Assembly: GCA_900754965.1 (NCBI GenBank)
Contig: CAAEEO010000007.1
Coordinates: 62,001 to 126,000 of the forward strand
Reading direction: 5' to 3'
Origin: an uncultured Oscillospiraceae bacterium
Lineage (GTDB): Bacteria; Bacillota; Clostridia; Oscillospirales; Oscillospiraceae
DNA: 64,000 nucleotides
In this document: piece after piece, positions 16,645 through 24,674 of the stretch
Layout of the letters: the number at the start of each line of letters is the position of its first letter
Position numbering within the stretch: the stretch's first letter is position 1
Program-made: the position numbers and the translations under genes
The notes under the pieces: model-generated
The model's input: the letters and a program-made list of their open reading frames with translations, nothing else
Told to the model about the DNA's origin: nothing
Databases searched by the model: none

Positions 16645-17085
16645 ATGAAAGTACAGGAACTCATGACCAAAAACACTGTCAGCGTTGGCCAGGAAGAGCC
16701 GGTCTCTGCCGCAGCCAGACTGCTGAAACGGGAAAACATCGGTACCCTGCCCGTCTGCGACGACCAGGGCCGCCTGCAAGGCATCCTCACCGACCGGGAC
16801 ATCACCGTCCGCTGTGTAGCCGCCGGTATGGACCCCTCCAAAACCACCATCCGGGAAATCATGACCAACGGCGTGTATACCGTTTCCCCCACAGATTCCG
16901 TGGAAAGCGCCATGACCATGATGAGCAAAGCCCAGGTACGCCGTCTGCCGGTCAGCGAAAACGGCAAACTGAAAGGCATCCTCTCCCTGGCTGACCTGGC
17001 TCAGGACAGTCATTATGAAATGGAGACCGCCGCTGCCCTCTCAGACATCACCGCCTGCGTCCGCAGCCGTTCTTCCACCAAGTGA
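16645..17085 (+). CDS. CBS-domain protein
   Basis: This 146-residue protein consists of two tandem CBS domains. The first (residues 1-60) has VQELMTKNTVSVGQEEPVSAAARLL and GILTDRDI. The second (residues 70-125) has IREIMTNGVYTVSPTDSVESAMTMM and GILSLADLAQ. Such stand-alone pairs bind adenine nucleotides and act as energy sensors on unknown partners. AAGGAGG precedes the ATG. A terminator follows, so it may be its own unit. Confidence 0.88.
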   Translation: MKVQELMTKNTVSVGQEEPVSAAARLLKRENIGTLPVCDDQGRLQGILTDRDITVRCVAAGMDPSKTTIREIMTNGVYTVSPTDSVESAMTMMSKAQVRRLPVSENGKLKGILSLADLAQDSHYEMETAAALSDITACVRSRSSTK

Positions 17086-17101
17086 ATTTCTTCTTTTTTC
17101 G

Positions 17102-17136
17102 CAAAAAGGCCGAACAACAGTGTTCGGCCTTTTTCG
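17102..17136 (+). terminator. Terminator after the CBS-domain gene
   Basis: An 11-bp stem, AAGGCCGAACA with TGTTCGGCCTT (17106-17131), is followed by TTTTCG. Confidence 0.9.
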
Positions 17137-17203
17137 TTATATTATATGTATCTCTCATTCTGTTTGGGAGCGCGAAAAAATTGAATTTTTTTCAAATTCC
17201 CTC

Positions 17204-17232
17204 TTTACAAACGGACACTTCTGTGGTATAAA
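17204..17232 (+). promoter_or_regulatory. perR promoter
   Basis: -35 TTTACA (17204-17209), 17 bases, -10 TATAAA (17227-17232). The palindromic operator begins 10 bases downstream. Confidence 0.65.
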
Positions 17233-17241
17233 TATATCGTA

Positions 17242-17266
17242 ATCAATAAGGATAATCATTATTGAT
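17242..17266 (+). promoter_or_regulatory. Fur/PerR-type operator
   Basis: ATCAATAA and TTATTGAT form a perfect 8-bp inverted repeat around a 9-base spacer. The inner GATAATCATTAT resembles the core of a Fur box. Position around +1 to +30 of the perR transcript suggests autorepression. Confidence 0.65.
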
Positions 17267-17280
17267 AAGGAGGTAGCTCG

Positions 17281-17703
17281 ATGGAAGTGATCCAACGATT
17301 CAGTAAAAAACGTCAAGCTATCTACGAAGTCCTGATGAACTCCCTGGAGCATCCCAGCGCCGAGAGCATCTACCAGACCCTCAAACCCATTTATCCGGAT
17401 CTGAGTCTGGGCACGGTGTATCGGAACCTGAAAAGTCTGGTCGCCAACGGCGACGTGCTCTGTGTGGCGAATGTAGATGGCAAAGATCGGTTTGATGCCT
17501 GTCTGACCCCCCATGCGCACCTGATTTGCAGCGAGTGCGGCGGCATTCAGGACATCACCCTGCCGGAAGAATTGGTCAGCCAATGCCGGGAATTTGCCGA
17601 GCGCAACGGCGTGGAGCTGGACTTGCACACACTCCGGTTCACCGGTGTGTGCCAACATTGTAAAGACCGGGAAATCCCCGATCCAATAATTGTATGTCAA
17701 TAA
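17281..17703 (+). CDS. perR: Fur-family regulator, PerR-like
   Basis: This 140-residue protein is a Fur-family metal-dependent repressor. The winged helix (residues 1-80) includes SAESIYQTLKPIYPDLSLGTVYRNL. The metal and zinc ligands are visible as DGKDRFD, PHAHLICSECGGI and the C-terminal CQHCKD. The rubrerythrin gene 25 bases downstream makes PerR (peroxide sensing) more likely than Fur or Zur. A perfect palindrome lies in its own leader. AGGAGG precedes the ATG. Confidence 0.85.
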   Translation: MEVIQRFSKKRQAIYEVLMNSLEHPSAESIYQTLKPIYPDLSLGTVYRNLKSLVANGDVLCVANVDGKDRFDACLTPHAHLICSECGGIQDITLPEELVSQCREFAERNGVELDLHTLRFTGVCQHCKDREIPDPIIVCQ

Positions 17704-17728
17704 TTTTATTATGTAGGAGGCAATACTT

Positions 17729-18313
17729 ATGAAATGGAAATGCACTGTTTGCGGTTATATTGCTGAAGGCGATAACCCCCCCGCAGAATGCCCTGTCTGC
17801 CATGTCCCTGCAAGCAAATTTGTCAAGGTCGAAGGCGAGATGAAACTGGCCGCTGAGCACGAGTACGGCATTTACGCCAAAACCGTGAAGAACAACCCCG
17901 ACATCTCCGACGAAGATAAGAAGTACATCCTGGAGCAGCTGATGGCCAACTTCAACGGCGAGTGCTCCGAGGTCGGTATGTACCTGTGCATGGCTCGCAT
18001 CGCACACCGCGAGGGTTACCCCGAAATCGGCCTGTACTGGGAGAAGGCTGCTTTCGAAGAGGCTGAGCACGCAGCAAAGTTTGCTGAGCTGCTGGGCAGC
18101 GAGCTGGAGCCCAACATGACCGATTCCACCAAGAAGAATCTGGCATGGCGCGTCGAGTGCGAGTACGGCGCAACCGAGGGCAAGGTCGCTCTGGCATCCT
18201 GCGCAAAGAAGAACAACCTGGACGCCATCCACGACACCGTCCACGAGATGGCTCGCGACGAAGCTCGCCACGGCAAGGCTCTGGAGGGTCTGCTGAACCG
18301 CTACTTCGCATAA
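17729..18313 (+). CDS. Rubrerythrin (rubredoxin domain at the N-terminus)
   Basis: This 194-residue peroxide-reducing non-heme iron protein has the rubredoxin-like FeS4 site first (Cys 5, 8, 21 and 24). The four-helix diiron domain follows: GECSEVGMYLCMARIA, AAFEEAEHAAKF and ARDEARHGKAL supply the Glu/His ligands. In classical rubrerythrin the rubredoxin domain is C-terminal, so this is the reversed form known in anaerobes. It probably shares a PerR-controlled transcript with perR and reduces hydrogen peroxide to water. Confidence 0.93.
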   Translation: MKWKCTVCGYIAEGDNPPAECPVCHVPASKFVKVEGEMKLAAEHEYGIYAKTVKNNPDISDEDKKYILEQLMANFNGECSEVGMYLCMARIAHREGYPEIGLYWEKAAFEEAEHAAKFAELLGSELEPNMTDSTKKNLAWRVECEYGATEGKVALASCAKKNNLDAIHDTVHEMARDEARHGKALEGLLNRYFA

Positions 18314-18329
18314 TCCAATCCAATCGCAT

Positions 18330-18366
18330 ATCCAGAGGGAACCGGTTTTCCGGTTCCCTCTTTTTT
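18330..18366 (+). terminator. Terminator after rubrerythrin
   Basis: A 10-bp stem, GAGGGAACCG with CGGTTCCCTC (18335-18360), is followed by TTTTTTG. Confidence 0.9.
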
Positions 18367-18384
18367 GTTCGGTATTCATAAAAG

Positions 18385-18417
18385 AAAACGCAGAAAGGGC
18401 GGGATTGCTCCCGCCCC
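18385..18417 (-). terminator. Terminator after the AT-rich lipoprotein gene
   Basis: A perfect 8-bp stem, GGGCGGGA with TCCCGCCC (18397-18416), lies about 18 bases past the stop, with a T-rich run further on the minus strand. Confidence 0.65.
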
Positions 18418-18433
18418 TCATCATCTTATAAAC

Positions 18434-19324
18434 TTATGATGCAAAATAATCAAAAATTTCATTTATTGACGATTCCATATCTTTTATGGCAAGGTTGACT
18501 TGTTGTAGTGCTTCATCAGTATAAGTGCTACGGTTACTGCACAGGCGCAAATTTTCCACAAAAATATTTTTTGCGGCAAAAAGAGTGGTTGTCGCATCTG
18601 TAATCTCTGGGTATACAGAATTGACTGCCTCCACCAATTCTTCCACTTCAAGTTTACTATACTCTGCGCCCTCTGTTAGATCGGGGGACATCAGCATAGA
18701 GTCTGTGGTGAAATCATAGTAAAGCAGATCAGAATTGCTATCTAAACCAGCAGACATATTCAGCATTGTATTTACTTCGAGTGCGACCAATGTGCTAAAA
18801 ACAGCTGAACTATTGTTGAGGCCACCGCTATTGCTCAGATTATTTACGGCATTTTTAATTCCCTGACTTCTCCAAAGGATTGTGCTGGCCAGCTGATATT
18901 GAGATGGATTTTCTTCAATGTTAAATATCTTATCTAACATATCAATCGTCGTAATATCTTCTGACTTAAAAGAAATCGACGTATTATAAATATCTGATCC
19001 AGTTATTTCGAATTCTATCGTTGTCTGGTCGTTTATATCCTGCTTGTTAATTTTAAAAACGGAAATTGCCCTGATAGGTGCGCTGCCAGCAAGTACAGTG
19101 TCAATGCTCGTGTCAAACACATAATGACTTGCATAGGCGAAACTTATCATAGCTGCCCCTTTAGGCGGGGTAACAGATACATAAGTGTTAGTATCATTTA
19201 TCCTGACTGTATAATCGCTGGGATAGGCACTCATATCACTATTTTCTTTTGCACTGTTTCCGCCGCACGCCGTTAATGAAAACATAAGTACTCCTACTAA
19301 GAGCAATGCCCATAGCTTTTTCAT
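18434..19324 (-). CDS. Lipoprotein of unknown function, AT-rich
   Basis: This 296-residue protein has a lipoprotein signal (MKKLWALLLVGVLMFSLTACGG). The mature part has no domain I recognise. It is rich in Ser, Thr, Asn and Asp, with a probably beta-rich first half and a helical second half, fitting an extracellular globular protein. The gene is visibly AT-richer than its neighbours and uses A/T-ending codons freely, which suggests horizontal origin. AAGGAG for its start lies inside the 72-residue HTH ORF, whose stop overlaps this ATG (ATGA), so translation is probably coupled. Confidence 0.75.
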   Translation of the reverse strand: MKKLWALLLVGVLMFSLTACGGNSAKENSDMSAYPSDYTVRINDTNTYVSVTPPKGAAMISFAYASHYVFDTSIDTVLAGSAPIRAISVFKINKQDINDQTTIEFEITGSDIYNTSISFKSEDITTIDMLDKIFNIEENPSQYQLASTILWRSQGIKNAVNNLSNSGGLNNSSAVFSTLVALEVNTMLNMSAGLDSNSDLLYYDFTTDSMLMSPDLTEGAEYSKLEVEELVEAVNSVYPEITDATTTLFAAKNIFVENLRLCSNRSTYTDEALQQVNLAIKDMESSINEIFDYFAS

Positions 19325-19539
19325 TTCTTGTGTACTCCTTCCCGCACAACCTCCGCAAAGGTGTGCTTGACTATTTTCGGAGTTCCCTCCATTTTGATGT
19401 ACTTTGCAACCGTTGTCCCGCTCCGTCCCATTTCACGGCCCACTGCCGCATAGCTGCTGAGTTGAGCATACAGACGGTGCATTTCAACGATCTCCGCTGC
19501 TGTCTGTTTTTCCGTTCCTGCTTTCACACAGAAAATCAT
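19321..19539 (-). CDS. Small helix-turn-helix protein
   Basis: This 72-residue ORF contains one clear helix-turn-helix (AAEIVEMHRLYAQ, SSYAAVGREMGRSGTTVAKYIK), similar in style to the DNA-binding ends of resolvases and small phage or element regulators. It lies between two lipoprotein genes and overlaps each by 4 bases (ATGA at both ends). No strong ribosome site precedes it, so it would depend on coupling from the upstream gene. It could be a remnant of a larger DNA-binding protein or an operon regulator. Confidence 0.55.
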   Translation of the reverse strand: MIFCVKAGTEKQTAAEIVEMHRLYAQLSSYAAVGREMGRSGTTVAKYIKMEGTPKIVKHTFAEVVREGVHKK

Positions 19540-20174
19540 CTTACCACATAAACAACCTGCTGCGCGTCCGCGTCACCCTCTCGAACCTCAATATTCACCA
19601 GGGCCTTCAGCGGCAGATCCGTATTTTCAATGACCTCCATGGGCACAGAAATCACGCCTCTGAATTCCGTCTGCCCGGACAGTGGCTCCAGTTCCAGCCC
19701 GGTGCTGCAAAGCATCCACTGTCCCTGGATAAAGGTGAACATCTGATCGGATTCAAACTTATATCCGTCATTGTAGTCCAGCGTCAGCAGATCATCCAAA
19801 CAAAAAGTACAGGTTTCTTTCCCAAGATTGGTAGCACTGATAGAGAAAGAAACCAATGCCTTTGTTTCATCATTGCTGTGAACCACTTTCTGCGTGACCG
19901 CCTCATCCGGCGTCATCAGGAAAGTTTCGCCCGCAAATGACCCATCAAGTTGTTTTCCGGATTCCACCCAGTTCAGCACGACTTCCACCTGTTCCGTCAC
20001 GATGGTTTCCCCCACGGCCAGTTCTTCAGGCAAATCCGTGACCTCAGGCGCCTCGGTTTCCGTGCCCTGCGGGACATTCTGTGTCTCTGCGTCCGGTGCG
20101 TCTTTGCCTCCGCCGCAGGCTGCCAGGGACAGCAGCAGCATTGCCGACAACACCATCAAAATGATCTTTTTCAT
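19536..20174 (-). CDS. Lipoprotein of unknown function with a Thr/Glu-rich linker
   Basis: This 212-residue lipoprotein has the signal MKKIILMVLSAMLLLSLAACGG. A low-complexity acidic linker (residues 22-50) is followed by a beta-rich domain that reads like the DUF4352-type immunoglobulin-like domains of Firmicute lipoproteins (KALVSFSISATNLGKETC, TLDYNDGYKF, GQTEFRGVISVPMEV). GAGGAGG precedes the ATG. It heads a three-gene coupled unit. Confidence 0.72.
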   Translation of the reverse strand: MKKIILMVLSAMLLLSLAACGGGKDAPDAETQNVPQGTETEAPEVTDLPEELAVGETIVTEQVEVVLNWVESGKQLDGSFAGETFLMTPDEAVTQKVVHSNDETKALVSFSISATNLGKETCTFCLDDLLTLDYNDGYKFESDQMFTFIQGQWMLCSTGLELEPLSGQTEFRGVISVPMEVIENTDLPLKALVNIEVREGDADAQQVVYVVR

Positions 20175-20228
20175 AATCCGTCCTCCTCTTCTTTATGCGA
20201 TTTCCCCAAGGGGCTACACGCAAAATTC

Positions 20229-20262
20229 ATATATATATATATATATTCGCCCACTTTGTCAA
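20229..20262 (-). promoter_or_regulatory. Promoter with an (AT)9 tract spanning the spacer and -10
   Basis: Minus strand: -35 TTGACA (20257-20262), 17 bases, -10 TATATA (20234-20239). The (AT)9 tract at 20229-20246 supplies the -10 and part of the spacer, so changes in repeat number would change the promoter. Confidence 0.55.
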
Positions 20263-20308
20263 TTATCTGGCAGCATAGTCTCTTCCGGTCATATTTTATA
20301 GTTTTCAC

Positions 20309-20337
20309 TTGTCATTCGACGGTTTTTATGTTACGAT
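20309..20337 (+). promoter_or_regulatory. Ferritin promoter
   Basis: -35 TTGTCA (20309-20314), 17 bases, -10 TACGAT (20332-20337). No Fur- or DtxR-type box is obvious. Confidence 0.55.
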
Positions 20338-20364
20338 TGCCTTACAAAAAGGAGGTCGATTCTC

Positions 20365-20874
20365 ATGGATCAAAAAGTCGCAGCACTGCTCAATGAGCAG
20401 GTAAACAAAGAACTTTACAGCGCCTATCTGTATCTGGACATCGCCAACTATTACATTGATCTCGATCTGGACGGATTCGGTAATTGGTACAGCGTCCAGG
20501 CCCAGGAAGAACGGGATCACGCTCTGCTGTTCATCCAGTATCTGCAAAACAACGGTGTCCGGGTCACGCTGAACGCCATCGCAAAGCCGGACCAGGAATT
20601 CCACACCCCCCTGGACCCGCTCAATGTGGCCGCCGAGCATGAGCGCTATGTCACCTCTCTCATCCACACCATCTATGACGCCGCCCATACGGTGAAAGAC
20701 TACCGCACCATGCAGTTTTTGGACTGGTTCGTGCAGGAACAGGGTGAGGAAGAGAAAAATGCAGACAGCCTGGTCAAAAAATATCAGCTGTTCGGCTCCG
20801 ACCCCAAGGGTCTTTACATGCTCAACCAGGAACTGGCTGCCCGCGCCTATTCCGCTCCCAGCCTGACGCTGTAA
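20365..20874 (+). CDS. ftnA: Ferritin
   Basis: This 169-residue bacterial non-heme ferritin has the four-helix fold with ferroxidase ligands in NKELYSAYLYLDIA (Glu 17), AQEERDHALLF (Glu 50, His 53) and EQGEEEKNA (helix D). It stores iron as a mineral in a 24-mer. AAAAAGGAGG precedes the ATG. Its place near perR, rubrerythrin and feo fits iron and oxidative-stress handling. Confidence 0.94.
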   Translation: MDQKVAALLNEQVNKELYSAYLYLDIANYYIDLDLDGFGNWYSVQAQEERDHALLFIQYLQNNGVRVTLNAIAKPDQEFHTPLDPLNVAAEHERYVTSLIHTIYDAAHTVKDYRTMQFLDWFVQEQGEEEKNADSLVKKYQLFGSDPKGLYMLNQELAARAYSAPSLTL

Positions 20875-20889
20875 CATCCTGAACCTACA

Positions 20890-20932
20890 GAAAAAAAGCT
20901 CCCGCCCGAATCATCGGGCGGGAGCTTTTTTC
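20890..20932. terminator. Bidirectional terminator after ferritin
   Basis: A 12-bp GC-rich stem, AGCTCCCGCCCG with CGGGCGGGAGCT (20898-20926), is flanked by an A run on the left and TTTTTT on the right. It meets the stop of the leftward XRE gene. Confidence 0.92.
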
Positions 20933-22328
20933 AAAGATTCTTCATGCCGTGGTAAATATAGTCGATGGTCTTTTTCCGGTCTGTCAGATACTCCTGGGAC
21001 AGGGCATGGATATGATCCAGAAACGCCCCCAGATGCTTGCGGCACTCACTGGACATAAAATACCGCACACCGTCCTTCTTCTTGTGGATATCCGAGCAGT
21101 AGGCGCTGTTGTCGTTCATAAAGAAGGACACGGAAATGTCCTCATAGTTCAGCAGAGGATTTTTGTCGCTGAGAATCTTCATCTCCAACCGCCGGCCATC
21201 TTCCAGTTCATCCAAAATGCCCTGCAAATGTCTGCGGCGCTCCTCTTTGGTCAAAGTTTCGCTTTCGTATGCATCAAAGGCTGAAATCTTCCCGGTTTTC
21301 ATGTACCGCAGCAGCGCCGATTCAAAGATTACCACCGACTTCTGCCCGGAAAATTCTTTCAGGTATTCCCGGGGATAACTGAGTTTGGTTCGTCCGTATT
21401 TTTCCAGCAGTTCTCCGAACAGTTCCTGCCCCATATAGACCGGGAACATGGAGGACAGCAGGTAGCGGTTCTCCTCATGGGCGCTGGCATATTTGTAATA
21501 GTAGAGGTTTTCGTTGGAGTTGGAGGACTCAAACACCAGCTGCTGCCGCTGCAAAAAGCGCCTGCCGTCATTATAGTACATTTCCACCACTGCCGGGTCC
21601 TCCACCCGCACAGAGACCGTCTGCTCCGAAAAAGGCAGCTGCAGCGTCTGCACCACATAGCGATCCTTGGCAATCATCAGCCGATCCGGCAGATCGTCCC
21701 GAGGACTGATTTCCACCAACTCCACATCTGCCTTTTCGTCCATGCTCAGCAGGCGGCAAATGTGTTTCCAGTACAGATCCACATGGTTGGAAAACCGCTC
21801 CAGATCGATAATGGCCCACAGTTTCAGCTTGGTGCTGCTCAAATCCATCCCGGAAAAATCCTCCAGAGCATTCTGAAATCCGCCGCTGCGGCTCACCGGT
21901 TGGGTCGCCAGAATACTCTCCACCTGCTCCATCCGTCTGCCGTGGCGGGGCGCCCCGACGGGCACTTCCATATGAGATGGCTCAAAGCTCTGCACCGTTT
22001 TCCCGTTTTGATAACGGCTCTTCCAATAGGCCTCTTTCAAACAGGCGGACAGTTTTTCGATGAACATTCCGTCCTCCGGCGGATTGCCGTCTTTTTTGGA
22101 AAATCCCAGTTCCTGGGCGGTCAGCCGTTTCCGGTCCTCTCCGCAGGCCTCCGTCACAAACACCGCAATGCCGTCTGCCAGTCGATCGATTTCCTTTGAG
22201 GGCGGCAGTTTTGCGTGATTGATCCACTTACTGATGTAGGACTTATCGTATCCCAGCGCATCGGCAAGGTTGTACATTTTGATATCATTGAGCGACAGCA
22301 AAAACCGCAGCAAATCGCCAAAGTCCAT
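20931..22328 (-). CDS. XRE-type HTH protein with a long uncharacterised C-terminal region
   Basis: This 465-residue protein has an N-terminal helix-turn-helix (residues 1-60: FLLSLNDIKMYNLADALGYDKSYISKWIN, then LPPSKEIDRLADGIA). About 390 residues follow without a domain I know, mixed alpha/beta and rich in aromatic residues. No membrane segments or signal peptide are seen. The start MDFGDLL is set by AAAAGGAG nine bases upstream; the frame runs back to 22385 but through the promoter. It is probably a regulator with a ligand or signalling domain, divergent from the ene-reductase gene. Confidence 0.7.
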   Translation of the reverse strand: MDFGDLLRFLLSLNDIKMYNLADALGYDKSYISKWINHAKLPPSKEIDRLADGIAVFVTEACGEDRKRLTAQELGFSKKDGNPPEDGMFIEKLSACLKEAYWKSRYQNGKTVQSFEPSHMEVPVGAPRHGRRMEQVESILATQPVSRSGGFQNALEDFSGMDLSSTKLKLWAIIDLERFSNHVDLYWKHICRLLSMDEKADVELVEISPRDDLPDRLMIAKDRYVVQTLQLPFSEQTVSVRVEDPAVVEMYYNDGRRFLQRQQLVFESSNSNENLYYYKYASAHEENRYLLSSMFPVYMGQELFGELLEKYGRTKLSYPREYLKEFSGQKSVVIFESALLRYMKTGKISAFDAYESETLTKEERRRHLQGILDELEDGRRLEMKILSDKNPLLNYEDISVSFFMNDNSAYCSDIHKKKDGVRYFMSSECRKHLGAFLDHIHALSQEYLTDRKKTIDYIYHGMKNL

Positions 22329-22375
22329 CCAATCCCACTCCTTTTCTGCGAGTTCCCCGTTTTTTGGATACCAAA

Positions 22376-22404
22376 AACATATCACAAAGTCAACTATTTG
22401 TCAA
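22376..22404 (-). promoter_or_regulatory. Promoter of the XRE gene
   Basis: Minus strand: -35 TTGACA (22399-22404), 17 bases, -10 TATGTT (22376-22381). A second TTGACT lies inside the spacer. Confidence 0.55.
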
Positions 22405-22553
22405 CTTTTATGCAGCATATTCAACATCGTTCCATCGTTTTTTCCACAGAATACAAAGTTTTTGGCAAAACGGTTCTTTTTAGAACGCAATTCTAAAGTC
22501 ACCTTGAAAGTCAACAGCGTTTCATGCAGGAAATTTCATTCAATCCCAGTCTT

Positions 22554-22582
22554 TTTACTTTTCTTTCCCGGCGCGATATAGT
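22554..22582 (+). promoter_or_regulatory. Promoter of the ene-reductase gene
   Basis: -35 TTTACT (22554-22559), 17 bases, -10 TATAGT (22577-22582). Confidence 0.55.
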
Positions 22583-22626
22583 ATAGACATAGAGAATTTT
22601 TTAACGACTATCAGGAGGAAACCTTC

Positions 22627-24579
22627 ATGTCAAAGCTATTCGAAGAGATCACATTTGGCCCGGTCACCTTGAAAAACAGACTGGCCGTAGCCCCCATGGG
22701 CACCATTCATGCCGCTGACGGCGGCGTTTCCCCGGAACAGAGAGCCTATCTGGTCGAGCGTGCAAAAGGCGGTTTCGGCCTGATCTATCCCTCTGCCCAC
22801 ACCGTGTCCGATCGGTTTGAGCATCCCCACTCCTCCGGCAACTTCCTGTGCACGGAATCCCACGCCGAGCGCCTGAAAATTCTGGCAGATGAACTGCACC
22901 AGTATGGCGCCAAGCTGGCCATCCAGCTCTCCCCGGGTTATGGCCGGGTCAATGTGGGTACACCGGAGACCACCACCCATGTTTCCGCCAGCGCCGTGCC
23001 CAGTTTCTGGCACAAGGAGCACCTGTGCAAACCCCTGACTGTGGAAGAAATCCATCAGTTGGTGGAGGACGCCGGTCGTGCAGCCCGCATGGCAAAAGAC
23101 GCCGGTGTGGACATTCTGGAAGTTCACGCTTACGGCGGCTATCTGCTGGACCAGTTCATTTCCAAGCAGTGGAACCACCGGGAAGATGAGTACGGCGGCA
23201 GCCTGGAAAACCGCCTGCGGTTCATCCGGGAATTCTACGATTCCATCCGTGCCGCAGTAGGCCCCGAATACCCCATTTCCATCAAATTTACTCCCCAGCA
23301 CTCTCTCCACGGCGGTCGTACCCTGGACGATGAGGGCATTGAAATCGTCAAGATTCTGAACACCTGGGGATTCTCCTTCATCCATCTGGATCATGGCTGC
23401 TATGAAGTCTGGAACAAAGCCATCCCCAGTGCATACGACGAACCGGGCAGCCAGCTGTTCATTGCCGAGCGGCTGCGGAAAGAGGGCATCACCACGCCTT
23501 TCCTGGTCCAGGGCAAGCTGAACTATGCTCCTCAGGCCGAAGAAGTGATTGCCTCCGGCACTGCCGATATCATTGCCATGGGTCATCAGTCCCTGGCAGA
23601 TCCCTACTGGCCCAATAAAGTGCAGGAAGGCCGTCTGGATGATGTGCTCTACTGCACAGCCTGCAACGAATGTCTCAACAGCGCCGTGCGCCGTCCCGGC
23701 ACCTGCGCCATCAACCCCCGCACCTGCAAAGAGCTGACCTGCAATCTGACTCCCCCAAAGAAAAAACGGAAAATCCTGGTGGTTGGCGGCGGCCCCGGCG
23801 GTATGTACACCGCAGCACTCGCTGCCAACCAGGGCCACGATGTGACCCTCTGGGAAAAGAGCGGCACCCTGGGCGGCCTGATGAACGCCGCCAGCGCCCC
23901 CGACTTCAAGGTGGACATGCGCCGTTATCGGGATCACCTGATTGCTCAGCTGTACAAATCCGGCGCCAAGGTGCTCTTCAACCGGACTGCCGATGAGGCA
24001 AGCATCGACGCATTTGCCCCCGATCTGGTCATTCTGGCCATGGGCGCAGAGACCGTCCGTCCTCCGATTCCCGGAATCGACAGCAGCAAAGTTGTCACCG
24101 CTTATGATGTGTTGGCAAACCACGCCAAAGTCGGCGAGCGTGTCGTAGTTCTGGGCGGCGGCCATGTGGGTATCGAAGCGGCCATCGAACTGGACGATAT
24201 GGGCAAGCGGGTCACCATCGTGGAGATGGCCGGTCCCCTGATCGACAGCGCCGATATGTCCGCCAACATGAAACTGGGCCTGAAAGAGCGGATGAACAAA
24301 GCCCACATCCAGGTCTTCACCCACACCAAGATGACAGACATTACCCCGGACTATGTGGTTCTGGAGACCCACTGGGATACCATTCCCATCGAGTGCGACA
24401 ATGTGGTGCTGGCCAGCGGATTCCGTGCACCCCACACCCTGCAGGAATCCCTGGAGAACAAGCCCTACAAAGTCTTTGCCATCGGCGACTGCGTCAAACC
24501 CGGCAAGGTTTATGAGGCTGTCCACGGCGGATTCGATGTGATCTGGAAACTGGATCGTCTCATGGGCGACTGTGAATAA
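22627..24579 (+). CDS. FMN/4Fe-4S/FAD ene-reductase (2,4-dienoyl-CoA reductase / BaiCD-BaiH type)
   Basis: This 650-residue protein has an old-yellow-enzyme TIM barrel (residues 1-370), an iron-sulfur linker and an FAD/NAD(P) Rossmann module (residues 375-650, ILVVGGGPGGMYTAA near 382 and VVVLGGGHVGIEAAI near 502). The barrel has GPVTLKNRLAVAPM, VHAYGGYLLDQFISKQWN and EYGGSLENRLRF. Cys 343, 346, 349 and 360 should hold the 4Fe-4S cluster; the C-x2-C-x2-C spacing is one residue tighter than the C-x2-C-x3-C I expect. Relatives reduce activated C=C bonds in dienoyl-CoAs, enoates, trimethylamine-type substrates or 3-oxo-4-ene bile acids. The substrate cannot be told from sequence. Confidence 0.88.
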   Translation: MSKLFEEITFGPVTLKNRLAVAPMGTIHAADGGVSPEQRAYLVERAKGGFGLIYPSAHTVSDRFEHPHSSGNFLCTESHAERLKILADELHQYGAKLAIQLSPGYGRVNVGTPETTTHVSASAVPSFWHKEHLCKPLTVEEIHQLVEDAGRAARMAKDAGVDILEVHAYGGYLLDQFISKQWNHREDEYGGSLENRLRFIREFYDSIRAAVGPEYPISIKFTPQHSLHGGRTLDDEGIEIVKILNTWGFSFIHLDHGCYEVWNKAIPSAYDEPGSQLFIAERLRKEGITTPFLVQGKLNYAPQAEEVIASGTADIIAMGHQSLADPYWPNKVQEGRLDDVLYCTACNECLNSAVRRPGTCAINPRTCKELTCNLTPPKKKRKILVVGGGPGGMYTAALAANQGHDVTLWEKSGTLGGLMNAASAPDFKVDMRRYRDHLIAQLYKSGAKVLFNRTADEASIDAFAPDLVILAMGAETVRPPIPGIDSSKVVTAYDVLANHAKVGERVVVLGGGHVGIEAAIELDDMGKRVTIVEMAGPLIDSADMSANMKLGLKERMNKAHIQVFTHTKMTDITPDYVVLETHWDTIPIECDNVVLASGFRAPHTLQESLENKPYKVFAIGDCVKPGKVYEAVHGGFDVIWKLDRLMGDCE

Positions 24580-24598
24580 GCAAGAATACAGATAAAAA

Positions 24599-24637
24599 AT
24601 TCCCTGGAGAACCAAGGTTCTCCAGGGAATTTCTTTT
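24599..24637 (+). terminator. Terminator after the ene-reductase
   Basis: A 15-bp stem, ATTCCCTGGAGAACC with GGTTCTCCAGGGAAT (24599-24630), is followed by TTCTTTTCC. Confidence 0.9.
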
Positions 24638-24642
24638 CCCAA

Positions 24643-24662
24643 AGGGGCCGAAATCGGCCCCG
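24643..24662 (-). terminator. Short hairpin after the SDR gene
   Basis: GGGGCCG-AAAT-CGGCCCC (24644-24661) forms a 7-bp GC stem close to the SDR stop. The T run after it is short, so termination is uncertain. Confidence 0.45.
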
Positions 24663-24674
24663 GTGTTGGTGAAA

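Larger units (their letters stand above)
22329..22626. other. Divergent region with nested inverted repeats
   Basis: It contains one promoter for the XRE gene and one for the ene-reductase. In the middle, two overlapping dyads are visible: GTTCT-TTTT-AGAAC (22473-22486) and TTTAGAA-N5-TTCTAAA (22479-22497). They could be operator sites for the XRE protein. No gene seen. Confidence 0.5.

Noticed and set aside
22636..24642. Minus-strand open frame of 668 codons opposite the ene-reductase
   Set aside because: Antisense of a well-supported enzyme; long only because of codon bias in GC-rich DNA.
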